Positions 30,190 to 40,210 of a stretch of DNA of 64,000 bases are shown in pieces; the first letter of the stretch is position 1, and each line of letters opens with the position of its first letter. A program made the position numbers and the translations under genes. Below the pieces are notes generated by a model. That model had not been told where the DNA came from. It searched no databases and was given only the letters and a program-made list of their open reading frames with translations. The DNA comes from Oegoconia quadripuncta (lineage: Eukaryota > Arthropoda > Insecta > Lepidoptera > Autostichidae). Location: positions 14,727,731-14,791,730 of the forward strand of contig OX438758.1 in the NCBI GenBank assembly GCA_949316235.1. Reading direction: 5' to 3'.

Positions 30190-31781
30190 ATGAATTTAGC
30201 ACCGCCTCGAAAGAGGTGCAACAAAGCCCAGCAGGCAATGCTGGCTGAGTTTATGCACGCAAACATAGCATTAGCCCGTGGTAAGTATGTTTTGCGTACT
30301 GGAACTACTAGCTGATGTTTTGATACTTGTACATTTGAAGTTGAAACATGGTTTTATGTTAAACATATAATTCTTCTGTTCTTTCAGGAAACACTGCTAG
30401 CCCAGAAGTTGCCGCATTTTAGGCGGGTGTAGCAACTAATTTAAATTCTTCGGGATGTCGAAGAACTGTCGTGGAGTGGCAAAGCGTAAGTTTCAATTAT
30501 ATCAATAATACTTGTTATATACTAGCTGACTGCCCCGCAGTTTCACCCATGGCCCGCTCATTCCCTATGGTAATGAAAAGTTTTCCCACGGTAAACTATA
30601 GTTATAGTTAGTTTTAGGATCTAGCATACAACGGGACTTACGGGACATTAATAAATTTGTTCATGGCTTTTCAAATTTATCTTTTTCAAATTCCAGATTT
30701 GGTCACAGTGGGTGCAGAAAGTAAAAGCGAAGTACAGGAGGTACAGGGACCAGTGCCAAGGAACTGGAGGGGGTCCGGCTACTGTGAAGCCATTAACTGA
30801 TACAGAGCTCAAAGTGTTGGAGGTGGCCGGCAGAGCATCAGTCGATGGCTTTGCTGACCTAGAAACCCCTTTGGTAAGTTTATAATCTTGTATTCAATTA
30901 TCTTATAATGTTTCGGCCTCTGTAGCGCAGGGGTGCAGTGGTAGGCTCAAATTACGGAGGTCCTGGGTTCGAATCCCGGTGAGACAACATAGTGATTTTT
31001 TTTTCCCAGTTTAATTAGGACATTGCAGGCTGAATCACCTTTTTGTCCAAAAAGAAAGATGATTCCGTGCTTCGGATGGCACATAAGCCGTCGGTCCCAG
31101 TTCGGGTGGTTGTTAATGAAAAATCACGTCAGAGGCCTTAAGGCAGTTTCAAAACTCTGACACCAGGACTTGTGAGGTCGATCGACTTAACAGTCCACTC
31201 GCTAAGATGAAGATCTCATAGTGTATTAAGTCTAAATTTTTTTTGTTAATTAATGCATTTATGTTAGAAATATTTTGTCTTACAGAAGTGACTAAGATCT
31301 ATTTGTTACTTTTTAGGTTCCTTCTGCACCTAGCACAGATGATGCAGCTGCAGATGCACTTCCTGTACCAGCCCAACCTCTTTCGGCACCCATCCAGGGC
31401 CCACCTCGGCATACACCAGTTCCGCAGCAGCCACAACAACCAGACGTCCAGCTTGCAGATGCTCTTCAATCTTCCAACCCAGGTCCTTCCCGATTGTTAA
31501 GTACCAGTACTAGACGTAGTACTGGTACTCAGCAATCGAGGTCACATATCCATCATAACCCACCTCGGAGACACCGGACAAGACGTCAGCGAGTCAGACC
31601 AGCTGACTTGTTAGCTCAAGCATTAGACCGAAACAATGAATTGTTTCGGTCCACAATGGCACAAGCTGCTGACGCCTTGGCCGCTGCCATCCGGGATGCA
31701 GGTCAAACAATTGCATCAGCAATACTGACAACAGCAGGGGTGAATATTGAGGAGCATCTGGAGGAGGAGAATTTAGATTAA
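30190..31781 (+). pseudogene. Harbinger 1 Myb/SANT-like protein gene
   Basis: Four exons with GT-AG introns: 30190-30280 (MNLAPPRKRCNKAQQAMLAE), 30388-30485, 30698-30873 and 31317-31781. Exons 2-3 give the SANT-like part (ATNLNSSGCRRTVVEWQ, KYRRYRDQCQGTGGGPATV, LTDTELKVLEVAG); exon 4 is a Pro/Gln/Ala-rich linker ending in a helical tail, EEHLEEENLD. The known role of such partners is to help transposase bind DNA or enter the nucleus. A TAG in exon 2 (about 30419) and a 1-base deletion near 30719 in exon 3 disable it. Intron 3 holds a SINE. Confidence 0.75.
30914..31240 (+). mobile_element. tRNA-derived SINE in intron 3
   Basis: The head GGCCTCTGTAGCGCAGGGG resembles an RNA polymerase III A box region; GGTTCGAATCCCGG at about 30968 is a perfect B box. 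The body contains CTTCGGATGGCACATAAGCC and GTCGGTCCCAG, a motif common in lepidopteran SINEs (established knowledge, from memory). Boundaries are approximate. Confidence 0.75.
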
Positions 31782-32200
31782 GTTGTTACATTAATTTAAA
31801 ATGTGTGTCATAACTAATATTTTAGATTATAACTTGTTGATTTTTTTATGTCTGATTATTAGATTATAACATGTTGATTATTTGTTACTTTTGTATCTAA
31901 TCAAGATTCTTCATGGCTTGACATACATGTTGATTATTTATTCTGTCTGAATACTAGATTATCACATGTTGATGATTATTATTAGCTAGAGAGTAAGTAG
32001 TGTTCTGTGATTATTAGTTTCTTATGTGTCTTGATTATGCTTGGCATGGCAAAATTGTTATTGTTAAAACTTGAAATTATAACTAACAATAGTTCCAGTA
32101 TTTACAATTGTTGATTATTTTATTTTTATAGTCTGATTACATTATAACATGTTGATTTATGTAAGGAATATTGTTACTCCCTATTTTTAAACATAGTTGT

Positions 32201-32318
32201 AGTACAGTGGGCAACACATCAAGCGTAACACTTGGAGTTCGATAACAGCGCTTATGCCCCGGACATAAGGGCGGTACAAAGTCCAAACTGTTACGCTTGA
32301 TGTGTTGCCCACTGTACT
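32201..32318. mobile_element. 118-bp fold-back MITE, TSD TA
   Basis: Perfect 30-bp arms (32201-32230 and 32289-32318), AGTACAGTGGGCAACACATC outward, within a 118-bp unit. If the tip is GTACAG the flanks are TA on both sides, as in Tc1/mariner-type MITEs. Confidence 0.85.
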
Positions 32319-32599
32319 ATGAATGTGATATGATTTTAATGTTTTTATAGTCTGTTTGCTACATAACATGATAGCTAATTAATGTAAGCAATAAACAAAT
32401 ACTACTTTTGACATACTTACTTGTTTCATTTTTCAACTATCATATCATACATACAACAAACAATACATTCTGACCTCAGAACTGCACATACATGAAACTT
32501 CTTATTCGCTTATTAATAATAATAATAGAACCATATGACAAGAAAGCTGCTATGCCGTCCCAGCTCATTAGATCACATTCTCAAAATGTTCTTTTTTAC

Positions 32600-32940
32600 C
32601 TCCGACCCAAAATGAGGGGTGTTATAAGTTTGATGTGTGTGTCTGTCTGTGGCATCGTAGCTCCTAAACGGATGAAGGATTTCGATTCTGTTTTTTGTTT
32701 GTCAGATGAGATACTGGAGAGTGTTCTTAGCTATGTTTCAAAAATATTGGACCTGCCGTTTGAAAGATATGAGGAGTGAAAGCAGGGATGAAAAAAATAT
32801 TTCTTTGAAATATAGGTACCCGTGTTGGGTATCAAATGAAAGGTAATAAATAACTTATGCATCACGATTTAGCAAGTTTTATGAAAATCGGCTGAGCCGT
32901 TTAAAATATATGAAAAGAAAAGGGTTCGGAGGTTATTTGA
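32600..32940 (+). repeat. dispersed lepidopteran-type repeat (family not named)
   Basis: GGGGTGTTATAAGTTTGATG followed by TGTCTGTCTGTGGCATCGTA and CTCCTAAACGGATGAA matches a widely repeated non-coding sequence seen in many moth and butterfly loci (from memory). No protein signal is credible. Confidence 0.45.
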
Positions 32941-33149
32941 ATTTTTAATTTAGAAGAGTTATTGCAATACATTATGGTTAATGATTATATCATTGGAGGA
33001 GGATTTTAAGATATGGACATTCTAAGAAAGGAACATTTAGATTAGAGAAAAGAACATGTTGAGAAAGAGACCTAATGTGATGATGATGAGATGTGTTGGG
33101 AGAGTGAAAACAAAGAAATTTTTGTATCCAAATTCTTTATTAAATTACT

Positions 33150-34466
33150 TTATGCAAAATAACTATTGATTAATGCAGCTCGTCTATCGCGTGCGGCTAT
33201 TGAGAAGCTTTGCCCCTCATTATCGCCCGCAGGCTCATCGGGAGTTTCATCGTTAGAATCAGACTCATCTGCATCATCATCATGATCATCGTCTGAATCT
33301 GAGGAGCTACTGCTGTCGTCTGTTTCGTTATCGTCGCTGCTTCTGCTGCTGCCGCTGCTGCTGGCTCCATCATCCACTAAAGAAAATAATACATATATTA
33401 AACAAATGTCTACATATAAATAATTTGCCTTCCTATAATGACAAAAAAAAATTATTTGCCTACTTAGATGGGGTTGTTTAACAATAAAATGAATATATTA
33501 CATTTCTTTTGAATGAAAAAGAAAAATAGAATAGATTTTATTCATAAATGGAAAGGAAACTCCTCAACTTTGATTAAACCTTTCATACATGATCGTCGGT
33601 TTAGGGTACTTTTTACCTGGCCTTTATTTAAGAGGTCCTGAATTTGGTCCAGGTACGTTCGCCTAGGCCTTCCTCTTCCAACATTTCCGTTCACTCCTGC
33701 CTTGTAAATCTCTTTTGTTAGTCTCCTTTCATTCATCCTCTCTACATGCCCAAACCATCTAAGCACCCCTTTCTCGATCTTAGTCACTACATCTTCTTTC
33801 ACACCACACCTTTCTATTAACACTATTTCTTATCCTGTCACTCAATTTTACTCCAATCATACTCCTCAACGCTCTCATTTCTACTGCATTTATTCTACTC
33901 TCATGCTTCTTCTGCCATACCCAACTTTCACTGCCGTACATAAGCGTAGGCACCAACACGCCTCTATGCAGCCAGACAAGCCTTTTTTGAGACTTTCTGA
34001 CTGCTCATAAAGGAATGCAAAGCACCATTCACCATGTGTCCAGCATTCACTCTCCTTTCAATGTCCTCATCACACTTTCCACTTTCCATGTAAGTAACTA
34101 TTAACATGAAATCTAAAATAAATAAATAAATGTACCTTAAGGTGAGCCGGAATTGTTCCACTATTAAGTGGATTATTTTCCCCAGCGCTCAGAATATCCA
34201 CAATGTGCCTGCCTTGGCTGCGGCTGAATCGGAACAACTTTCGAAATTTCCTTTCTGTTCTTTCAAAATGATTTGAAGCATCTCTCAATTGTTTTAGATA
34301 AATCCTTTCATGTCTGAAAATACAAAAACTGCTGCTCAATAAATAGAGTCAGGTTGTACCTCTAAAAGTATTTACAATGAAGGTACATCTGACTGATTTG
34401 GCTTTACATGAAATGCTACATACCGTTCTTCTTCTAAGACTGCAGCTACTATATAATCGTCCATGT
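33150..34466 (-). pseudogene. Harbinger 1 transposase remnant
   Basis: Exon 1 starts at MDDYIVAAVLEEER (34466-34425, GT donor). Exon 2 (about 34323-34132, AG acceptor and GT donor) reads HERIYLKQLRDASNHFERTE and FRFSRSQGRHIVDILSAG, the N-terminal region of Harbinger transposases. The DDE catalytic exons are missing where an RTE-type LINE lies. A last exon 33377-33150, after TTTCTTTAG, encodes an Asp/Ser-rich acidic tail ending RRAALINSYFA. Only N- and C-terminal parts survive. Confidence 0.65.
33541..34105 (-). mobile_element. RTE-type LINE 3' fragment
   Basis: Reading from 34105: ERRVNAGHMVNGALHSFM, VLVPTLMYGSESWV, then VLRWFGHVERMNERRLTKEI, GRGRPRRTYLDQIQDLL, RSCMKGLIKVEE. This is the standard C-terminal region of RTE-like RTs, with at least two frameshifts. 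It occupies the place where the Harbinger catalytic exon should be. Confidence 0.8.
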
Positions 34467-35024
34467 TTGGAACGGTACAGCGTCCCTCCTAATTCCAATT
34501 AATCACAATCCGGGTCGTCAGGGGAAGCAGGCTCGGGTCCAGGTACAAATAGCGTAGGTCGTTGATGATAAGCGGGCACAAGAACACAATAGAACACAAA
34601 CAAAAGACAGCGGAGCACATTCCAGGTACATTTAAGCAAGCGCAAAAGGAATGACCACGGTTAGAGAATAATATTTTTTCATTTTTTGTCTCTACGTTCC
34701 ATTTTTGACAACTAGTATTCAAACCATATTCAAATTGACGTATTTACATACAATTTAATTTTAAGTGGCACGTCTGGAGGCCCCGACTAAAATTAGCGAT
34801 GACAGTTCTTATTTCATCCTAAAATGGCCATCCTAGAATAGCTTTTGAGCCGCTAAGTCTAAGTTGAGTTAGCCGCTTAAAATTAGAAACGTCATATTCA
34901 ATTTAGTCCTATCATTTGATTTTGACAGACATTTCAGAATAGCAAAGGTGTTTAGCGGCTGTCAACTAAAGCTAATTATAATTAGCGGCCACTCTGAATT
35001 AGGTCCAATATTAAAAATGTAAAA

Positions 35025-36860
35025 TTATCGTGATGCTGATGTCGAAGCGTGACATTGGTGGTCTTCCGCAAAATTTTCGTAGTTAGGCATATTCTCAGTT
35101 AAAGCTAGACGCAAACAGGCTGTCAGGTGGTCATTTGTGAGACGAGTACGATATTTTGATTTTATTACTTTCATTTGAGAAAATGCAGACTCGCACAGAT
35201 ATATCGATGCAAAGAACGCAGTTATTTGCAGTGCTTTATTAATGGATATTTCATTTCGGGTATAGATGACCAGAAAGGATTACTGTCGCTAGCTCTAGCT
35301 TTTAAGTTGATATCCGAAATGAGCTTCAACATTTCATCTTCAAGTGCTGTACGTTCCATGTTGAAAAAGTTACTGGTGCTAGAAGAGATTTCTTGTATGT
35401 TCGTGCAGTTAAATGGGTATGACATGAATGACAAAATATTCTCAATTTTATTAACATCTACAAAACGTCTTTCGAATTCGTTGAGAATTTTTGTCACTTC
35501 TTCTTCATATGTCACGAAACTAGCAGAGTTTTGTTGCAATAGCAGAGTAGGAAAGTTTCTGCAGTCTTTGTTTTTTATTTCGTCCTTTAGTTGTTGCAAC
35601 TTGCGCTTGAAGGCATTTATGGAGCTCATCATGTCAACAATATTTTTATCTTTTCCTTGCAACTCCAGGTTTATATCGTTGAGGTGCTTTGTTATGTCGA
35701 CTAAGAAAGCCAAATCGCTTAGCCATTTTTCATTTTTGAGCATTTCAGCATCATTTCCTCTGGCTTCTAGGAATATTATGATTTCTGGTAGTAGCTCACG
35801 AAATCTTGCCAAAAATCTGCCACGACTTAGCCACCTCACATCTGTGTGAAGAAGTAAGTCGGTATGCTCCAATTCGCTACTCTCCAGTTGTGCTTTAAAT
35901 AGTCGCCGCTGCAAACTTCTCGCTCGGATGGAGTTTGCTACTTTGAAGGCTACGGTCATGACATCTTTCATGTTTAATAGTTTCCCACAAAGTGTTTGCT
36001 GATGGATCACACAGTGAAAAGCGAAAAAACTCGGAAAGTCTTCATTGGCTCGACACAGTTCAATGAATCCGTTATGGTTGCCTGCCTGTCATGGCTGGAG
36101 CTCCATCTGTTGTTATGCACACAAGTTTATACAGCGGCATTTTAACTTCCTGTGTAAACTTAAGAAATGAATCATAAATATCTACGCCTCGAGTACATTC
36201 TTTCAATGGAATCATTGCTAGAAAGTCTTCTTTGACGGTCATATCTGGAAGCACCATGCGTATGAAAATGCACAGTTGCGCCACGTCTGTTGCGTCTGTC
36301 GATTCATCGAATTGTAGAGAAAAGTAGGTGCAGTCTTTGAGATTATTCATAGTTTGATTTTCCAAGTCCTTGCTGATAGTTTCAACACGTCTAGTCACGG
36401 TTTGCCGGGATAGTTGAATGTCTTTAATGGCTGAAATTATTTCAGCTTTATGTTTGAAATTTACGAACAGAGTCTCAGCTGCTTCAATAAAACATTCTTT
36501 TATCATCACTCCGTCTTCGAATGGCTTCTTTTTTTTAGCTAAAATGTGGCTTATTTTGTAGGAAGCAATAGTAGCCGCTTTCGACTTCTCCAATGGCTTT
36601 GTAAACATGGCTTGTTCACCTGCCAAACAACGCTTCATGTCTTTCAATTTAGATTTTCGTAAATCACTGTTACGTGGGAAACTGCCTTCATGTTTTTTAT
36701 GTACGGTTTTATAATGCCTCTCCAAGTTTCCACGTTTAGGTGTGGCGATTGCAAATCGACATATCAAACATACACATTTTTCTTTTACCATAGTAAAGAA
36801 AAATTCTTCTTCCCATTCTGGGTTGAAATGATACGTTTTGGATTTCTTTGGCCCACTCAT
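35025..36860 (-). pseudogene. hAT transposase (BED finger, RNase H-like, dimerisation domain)
   Basis: From ATG 36860: N-terminal BED-type zinc finger (CVCLICRFAIATPKR then HYKTVH), then LQFDESTDATDVAQL with the first catalytic Asp and CITTDGAPAMTG with the second. A frameshift near 36075 follows; then FAFHCVIHQQTL, TDVRWLSRGRFLARF, and, after a second frameshift near 35225, IYLCESAFSQMKVIKSKYR with the catalytic Glu and the C-terminal dimerisation region. It stops at TAA 35027-35025. Length would be about 600 residues, normal for the GTF2IRD2/ZBED-like group. Only two frameshifts separate it from an open frame. Confidence 0.9.
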
Positions 36861-36984
36861 TGCTTCAGAGGTTCACAGTCATTAATCAACAAACAAAAGA
36901 AAACACACGTGTAACAAACAACGCAACTCACTCTCGCACCGCTCTGCAACGAATGTAACTGACTGAATCGAATGACGCTCACTC

Positions 36985-37145
36985 ACTCGCTCACTGCCGG
37001 CCGGCCGCCCGGCCGCGAGCTGGCGACTCGGCCGCCCCCGCCCGCTGCGCCCCGCCGCCGCTGCCGCCTGCGCACCTCGTAGCGTAGGTAGGTACCTCGC
37101 GGCACGCTGAGCTAACTACCTATTGCGCGCGCGCGCTCCATCCCG
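36985..37145. promoter_or_regulatory. CpG-dense segment upstream of hAT transposase
   Basis: About 160 bp rich in CCGGCCGG, GCCGCC and GCGCGCGC in otherwise AT-rich DNA, 125 bp upstream of the transposase start. It may be the promoter or 5' leader; no TATA box seen. Confidence 0.5.
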
Positions 37146-37318
37146 CGAAAATCAGTTAGTAATTTTTTAAACTTCATGTTTCTGTGCGTCCCTTTTTTCT
37201 TTAGCAAAATCTACAGTTTTAACGTCGATCATTGATAATTTTAGCTATCCTCGGCGATCGACCTTAAAACCTCTCGCGATCGACCGGTCGATCGCGATCG
37301 ACCGTATGGGCACCTCTG

Positions 37319-37934
37319 CTAAGCAATCACACGAGATTTGACAGTGCGCCAACACGTATTTGTTTATAAGAGCTAAATCCTTACGGAATCCTTTATTATT
37401 TGAAACTTCATATTTTTGTCGGGTTATAGGTATTTTTTCTTTTTTTGGATTGCGAGCAAGGAGCTTTGAGCCAGTATCCTTGTCGTTTTCTTAAGAGTTA
37501 GAAAGAGATAAAACTATTAATCAAGATGCCAACATGACAAACAGTAAACTATGCCTCCTCACGTATTAACGTTACCCGCTGTAGTTACGATTAATGTAAC
37601 TCATAATAGAATCGCTATAGTTTACTACTCGGTGTTTCTACGCTTACTATAATAGTTATGTCAGGCGCGTTTACTACAACGCATAATAGAGGTACAGTTC
37701 TGTCACCAACTGATTACGGAATTTCTTTAAAGTCAGCTGCTTTTTAACAGCTACCGCTTCTTTACACAAATGTCAAGTGCTTGAGCAAATAGGGCCATAT
37801 ACCATCTTTTTGTAAGGAATAGTTGAATTGATAAATGTCAATTGTTTGTCGCCTCATAACTAGTTATCACTCCAACTTTCAACCCTCTATCTCGAATTGT
37901 CACAGAGATAATGTCATAAATGTATTTTCTTATA
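37319..37934. other. unassigned sequence right of hAT
   Basis: No gene or repeat recognised. Confidence 0.4.
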
Positions 37935-38975
37935 CAGGGCGTCCCACGGCTATGCCACATGGAGGGAAAGTACCTTGAATTTTGTAGATGGAACATTTTA
38001 CTGAAAGAAGACATTATTTTAATTTAAAAAACAATTTAAACTGCATTCATAGATTTTTAAATAAGTACATGGTTGAACCGGGAATCGAACCATTTATTTA
38101 TAAAAAAAAATTACCATGTAACTTTATCATACCAATCGAAAGGCTTCATCATAAGGATTATTTTTTGCTAAACAACATATTGTCAGAAATAAAAGGAAGA
38201 CCATGAATTTTAACATTAGATGTTCAATTTTGTTCAGAAAAATGAAAAGCTAACATTGCCGTAAGGACATACAACTGACATTATCATTACTAATACTAAT
38301 TACCCACTCGAGAAGTATGCATCATTTCCCTATTATAATTTAAGTTCATGATAAAATGATAAAGAGATACGTAATTAGTAAGTAGGACTATCTCAATGAA
38401 CATTTTCTTTCCTGGATCGGGACAAATGGACGAAAAAATGGCCGCCGAGATCCCCAGCTCTAACCCCGTTAGATTTTTTTTATGGGGTTATGTAAAAAAT
38501 TTACTTTACAAGAACCAGTGTCAAAGTGTCCACGAGCTACAAACTGAACTTCGACGTATTATTCTAAATATCCACCACAACATGATCAAAAAATCGACAG
38601 GGAGCGAAATAATCAAAAGAGTGCGACTTTGTATTGAACAGGATTGGACTCATTTTGAGCATTTGATAAATTTGATTAATTTTGTATTAAAAATGTTAAA
38701 ATTCATGGTCTTCCTTTTATTTCTGACACTATGTTATTTAGCAAAAAATTATCCTTATGATGAAGCCTTTCGATCGGTATGATAAAGTTACATGGTAATT
38801 TTTTTTTTATAAATAAAGGGTTCGATTCCCGGTTCAACCATGTACTTATTTAAAAATCTATGAATGCAGTTTAAATTGTTTTTTAAATTAAAATAATGTC
38901 TTCTTTCAGTAAAATGTTCCATCTACAAAATTCAAGGTACTTTCCCTCCATGTGGCATAGCCGTGGGACGCCCTG
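37935..38975. mobile_element. fold-back element with 283-bp inverted repeats, TSD TATA (or TA)
   Basis: Left arm 37935-38217 and right arm about 38692-38975 are near-identical inverted copies beginning CAGGGCGTCCCACGGCTATG. TATA lies at 37931-37934 and 38976-38979. The interior keeps the end of a transposase frame, so it is a deleted DNA transposon with unusually long terminal repeats. Confidence 0.92.
38420..38691 (+). pseudogene. IS630-like transposase C-terminal scrap inside fold-back
   Basis: SSNPVRFFLWGYVKNLLY matches the SPDLTPLDFFLWG-type motif of mariner-related transposases common in insects, followed by VHELQTELRRIILNIHHNM. The Asp/Glu of the usual motif is altered and upstream catalytic motifs are absent. 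The frame then runs into the right arm. Confidence 0.7.
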
Positions 38976-38979
38976 TATA

Positions 38980-39235
38980 TCTATTAATCCATAGCAGGGC
39001 TATGATCCAATATTGCATCCAATATTTGGGCTCAGCTTGCCACGGTTAATAGCGAAGCAGTTTTTACAGTCTTTACCAGATGTTGAAATATCGCTCTCTG
39101 ACAAAAATATAATATTAAAAGTATGGTGGGTCGGGAAGATAAAAGAAGCACTAATTAACTCGTTTGGTGTTTTTTTTTTATGGTTAACTGGATACGCATT
39201 TGACCACAATGTCACCTGATGGGAAGTGATGATGT
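38980..39235. other. unassigned short spacer
   Basis: Contains CACCTGATGGGAAGTGATGATG split over the 3' junction of the next LINE, a motif common near lepidopteran LINE 3' ends; otherwise nothing recognised. Confidence 0.35.
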
Positions 39236-40020
39236 TTTTTTTTTTTTTTTTAATTAGAATGGGATCGCTCTTGACCTTAATCTGGACTAATGTCGAGATA
39301 AGGTCTACGATGGAACGAGCTTTCCCAGAAGATGCCTATTTAACCTGACTTTAAAGAGCTGCGGGTTATATGCGATTGGAAACACAGACGGAGGCAATGC
39401 GTTCCACTCCTTAGCCGTGCGCATGTGGCCGAAGATGAAGCACACGATCTCAGTAGATGCCTATTCACCCAGCGCTTGAAGATCCCAAGGTTGTAGGATT
39501 CTGGAAAGACTGACGCCGGAACGGAGTTCCATGCCTTGGCTGTTCGCATTATGAATGAAGAATCGAACCGCTTAGTGCGAATGTTCGGTATGTTAACTAC
39601 ATACGGGTGGAGTCCCTCCCCGCGCCTAGTAGTCCGAAGATGGAATGGCGATGGTGGAATAAGATTGTGTAATTCCAACGCACACTCACCGAAATGTATC
39701 CTGTAAAAGACCGAGAGACAGGCGACCTTGCGACGGTGTTCGAGGCTCTGCAATTTAGCAGTGATCGAATGGTCACCAATGAGTCTTTTGGCACGTCGTT
39801 CCACAGAATCGAGTGCAGCCAGCTGGTACTTGGCTGAACCATCCCAAAGGTGAAAGCAGTATTCCATGCACGAGCGAACCTGAGCCTGGTGAAGTACCAA
39901 AAGCTGTTTCGGCGTAAAATATCGCCTGACCTTGAGAAGAATGCCAAGCTTCTTAGCTGCTGTTTTAGCATTTCGTTCTACAGAGCGCCCAAAATTTAGG
40001 TTTATTAATAAAACTCTCAA
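39236..40020 (-). pseudogene. LINE (BS/jockey-like) RT C-terminal fragment, copy B, chimeric 3' end
   Basis: From 40020: LNFGRSVERNAKTAAKKLGI, RRYFTPKQLLVLHQAQVRSC, SVERRAKRLIGDHSI, TAKAWNSVPASVFPESYN, FKRWVNRHLL. After about 39445 a second, sister version of the same C-terminus follows in another frame (MRTAKEWNALPPSVFPIAYN, LNRHLLGKLVPS). A T-run at 39236-39252 is the poly(A) tail on the minus strand. The 5' part is missing. Confidence 0.85.
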
Positions 40021-40146
40021 TAAACACAGGAATGGCGAATATAACAAAAAGGTGGGACTTCGTAATCAAAAAACAGTGTATAGAAAAAAAAGAAGTGTTG
40101 CCAACATAGCATTGTAATTTTTTAATACCCCCCCTCAATGCTACAA

Positions 40147-40149
<3 letters not shown>

Positions 40150-40177
<28 letters not shown>
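40150..40177. repeat. (TA)n microsatellite
   Basis: Fourteen TA units next to the copia 3' end. Confidence 0.95.
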
Positions 40178-40179
<2 letters not shown>

Positions 40180-40210
40180 AAACAATACAAAACAAAGCTA
40201 TAATATAAAC

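Larger units (their letters stand above)
29644..35006. mobile_element. PIF/Harbinger element 1 inserted in hAT 3' region, TSD AAT
   Basis: The ends GGACCTAATTC...(minus)GGACCTAATTC form a short terminal repeat flanked by AAT (29641-29643, 35007-35009). It carries a Myb/SANT-like gene on the plus strand and transposase exons on the minus strand. It is inserted about 18 bases past the hAT stop codon. It is itself hit by a SINE, a TA-flanked MITE and an RTE-type LINE. Confidence 0.85.
29435..37318 (-). mobile_element. hAT DNA transposon containing a Harbinger element
   Basis: The left end TAGCGGTGCCCATAC and right end (minus strand) CAGAGGTGCCCATAC are hAT-like YAGNGGTGCCCA terminal repeats. 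GATCGACC motifs lie close to both ends. No 8-bp TSD is recognisable. Removing the 5.36-kb Harbinger leaves about 2.5 kb, the usual size for a hAT element with one transposase gene. Confidence 0.8.

Noticed and set aside
30914..30986. Complete tRNA gene
   Set aside because: The head has A- and B-box-like motifs but the arms do not fold into a full cloverleaf, and a SINE body follows directly.
32492..32779. Plus-strand 95-codon frame
   Set aside because: It overlaps a non-coding dispersed repeat seen widely in Lepidoptera; no domain.
33150..33377. Acidic Ser/Asp-rich protein as an independent gene
   Set aside because: It begins exactly at a splice acceptor and sits within the Harbinger boundaries on the transposase strand, so it is better read as its last exon.
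29427..37326. 8-bp TSD for the hAT element
   Set aside because: The 8 bases on each side (ACATTGAT and CTAAGCAA) do not match, so none is claimed.
38815..38842. tRNA 3' half in the fold-back arm (GGGTTCGATTCCCGG)
   Set aside because: Only a T-arm-like hairpin is present; no D or anticodon arm. The same sequence occurs inverted in the left arm, so it is part of the transposon.
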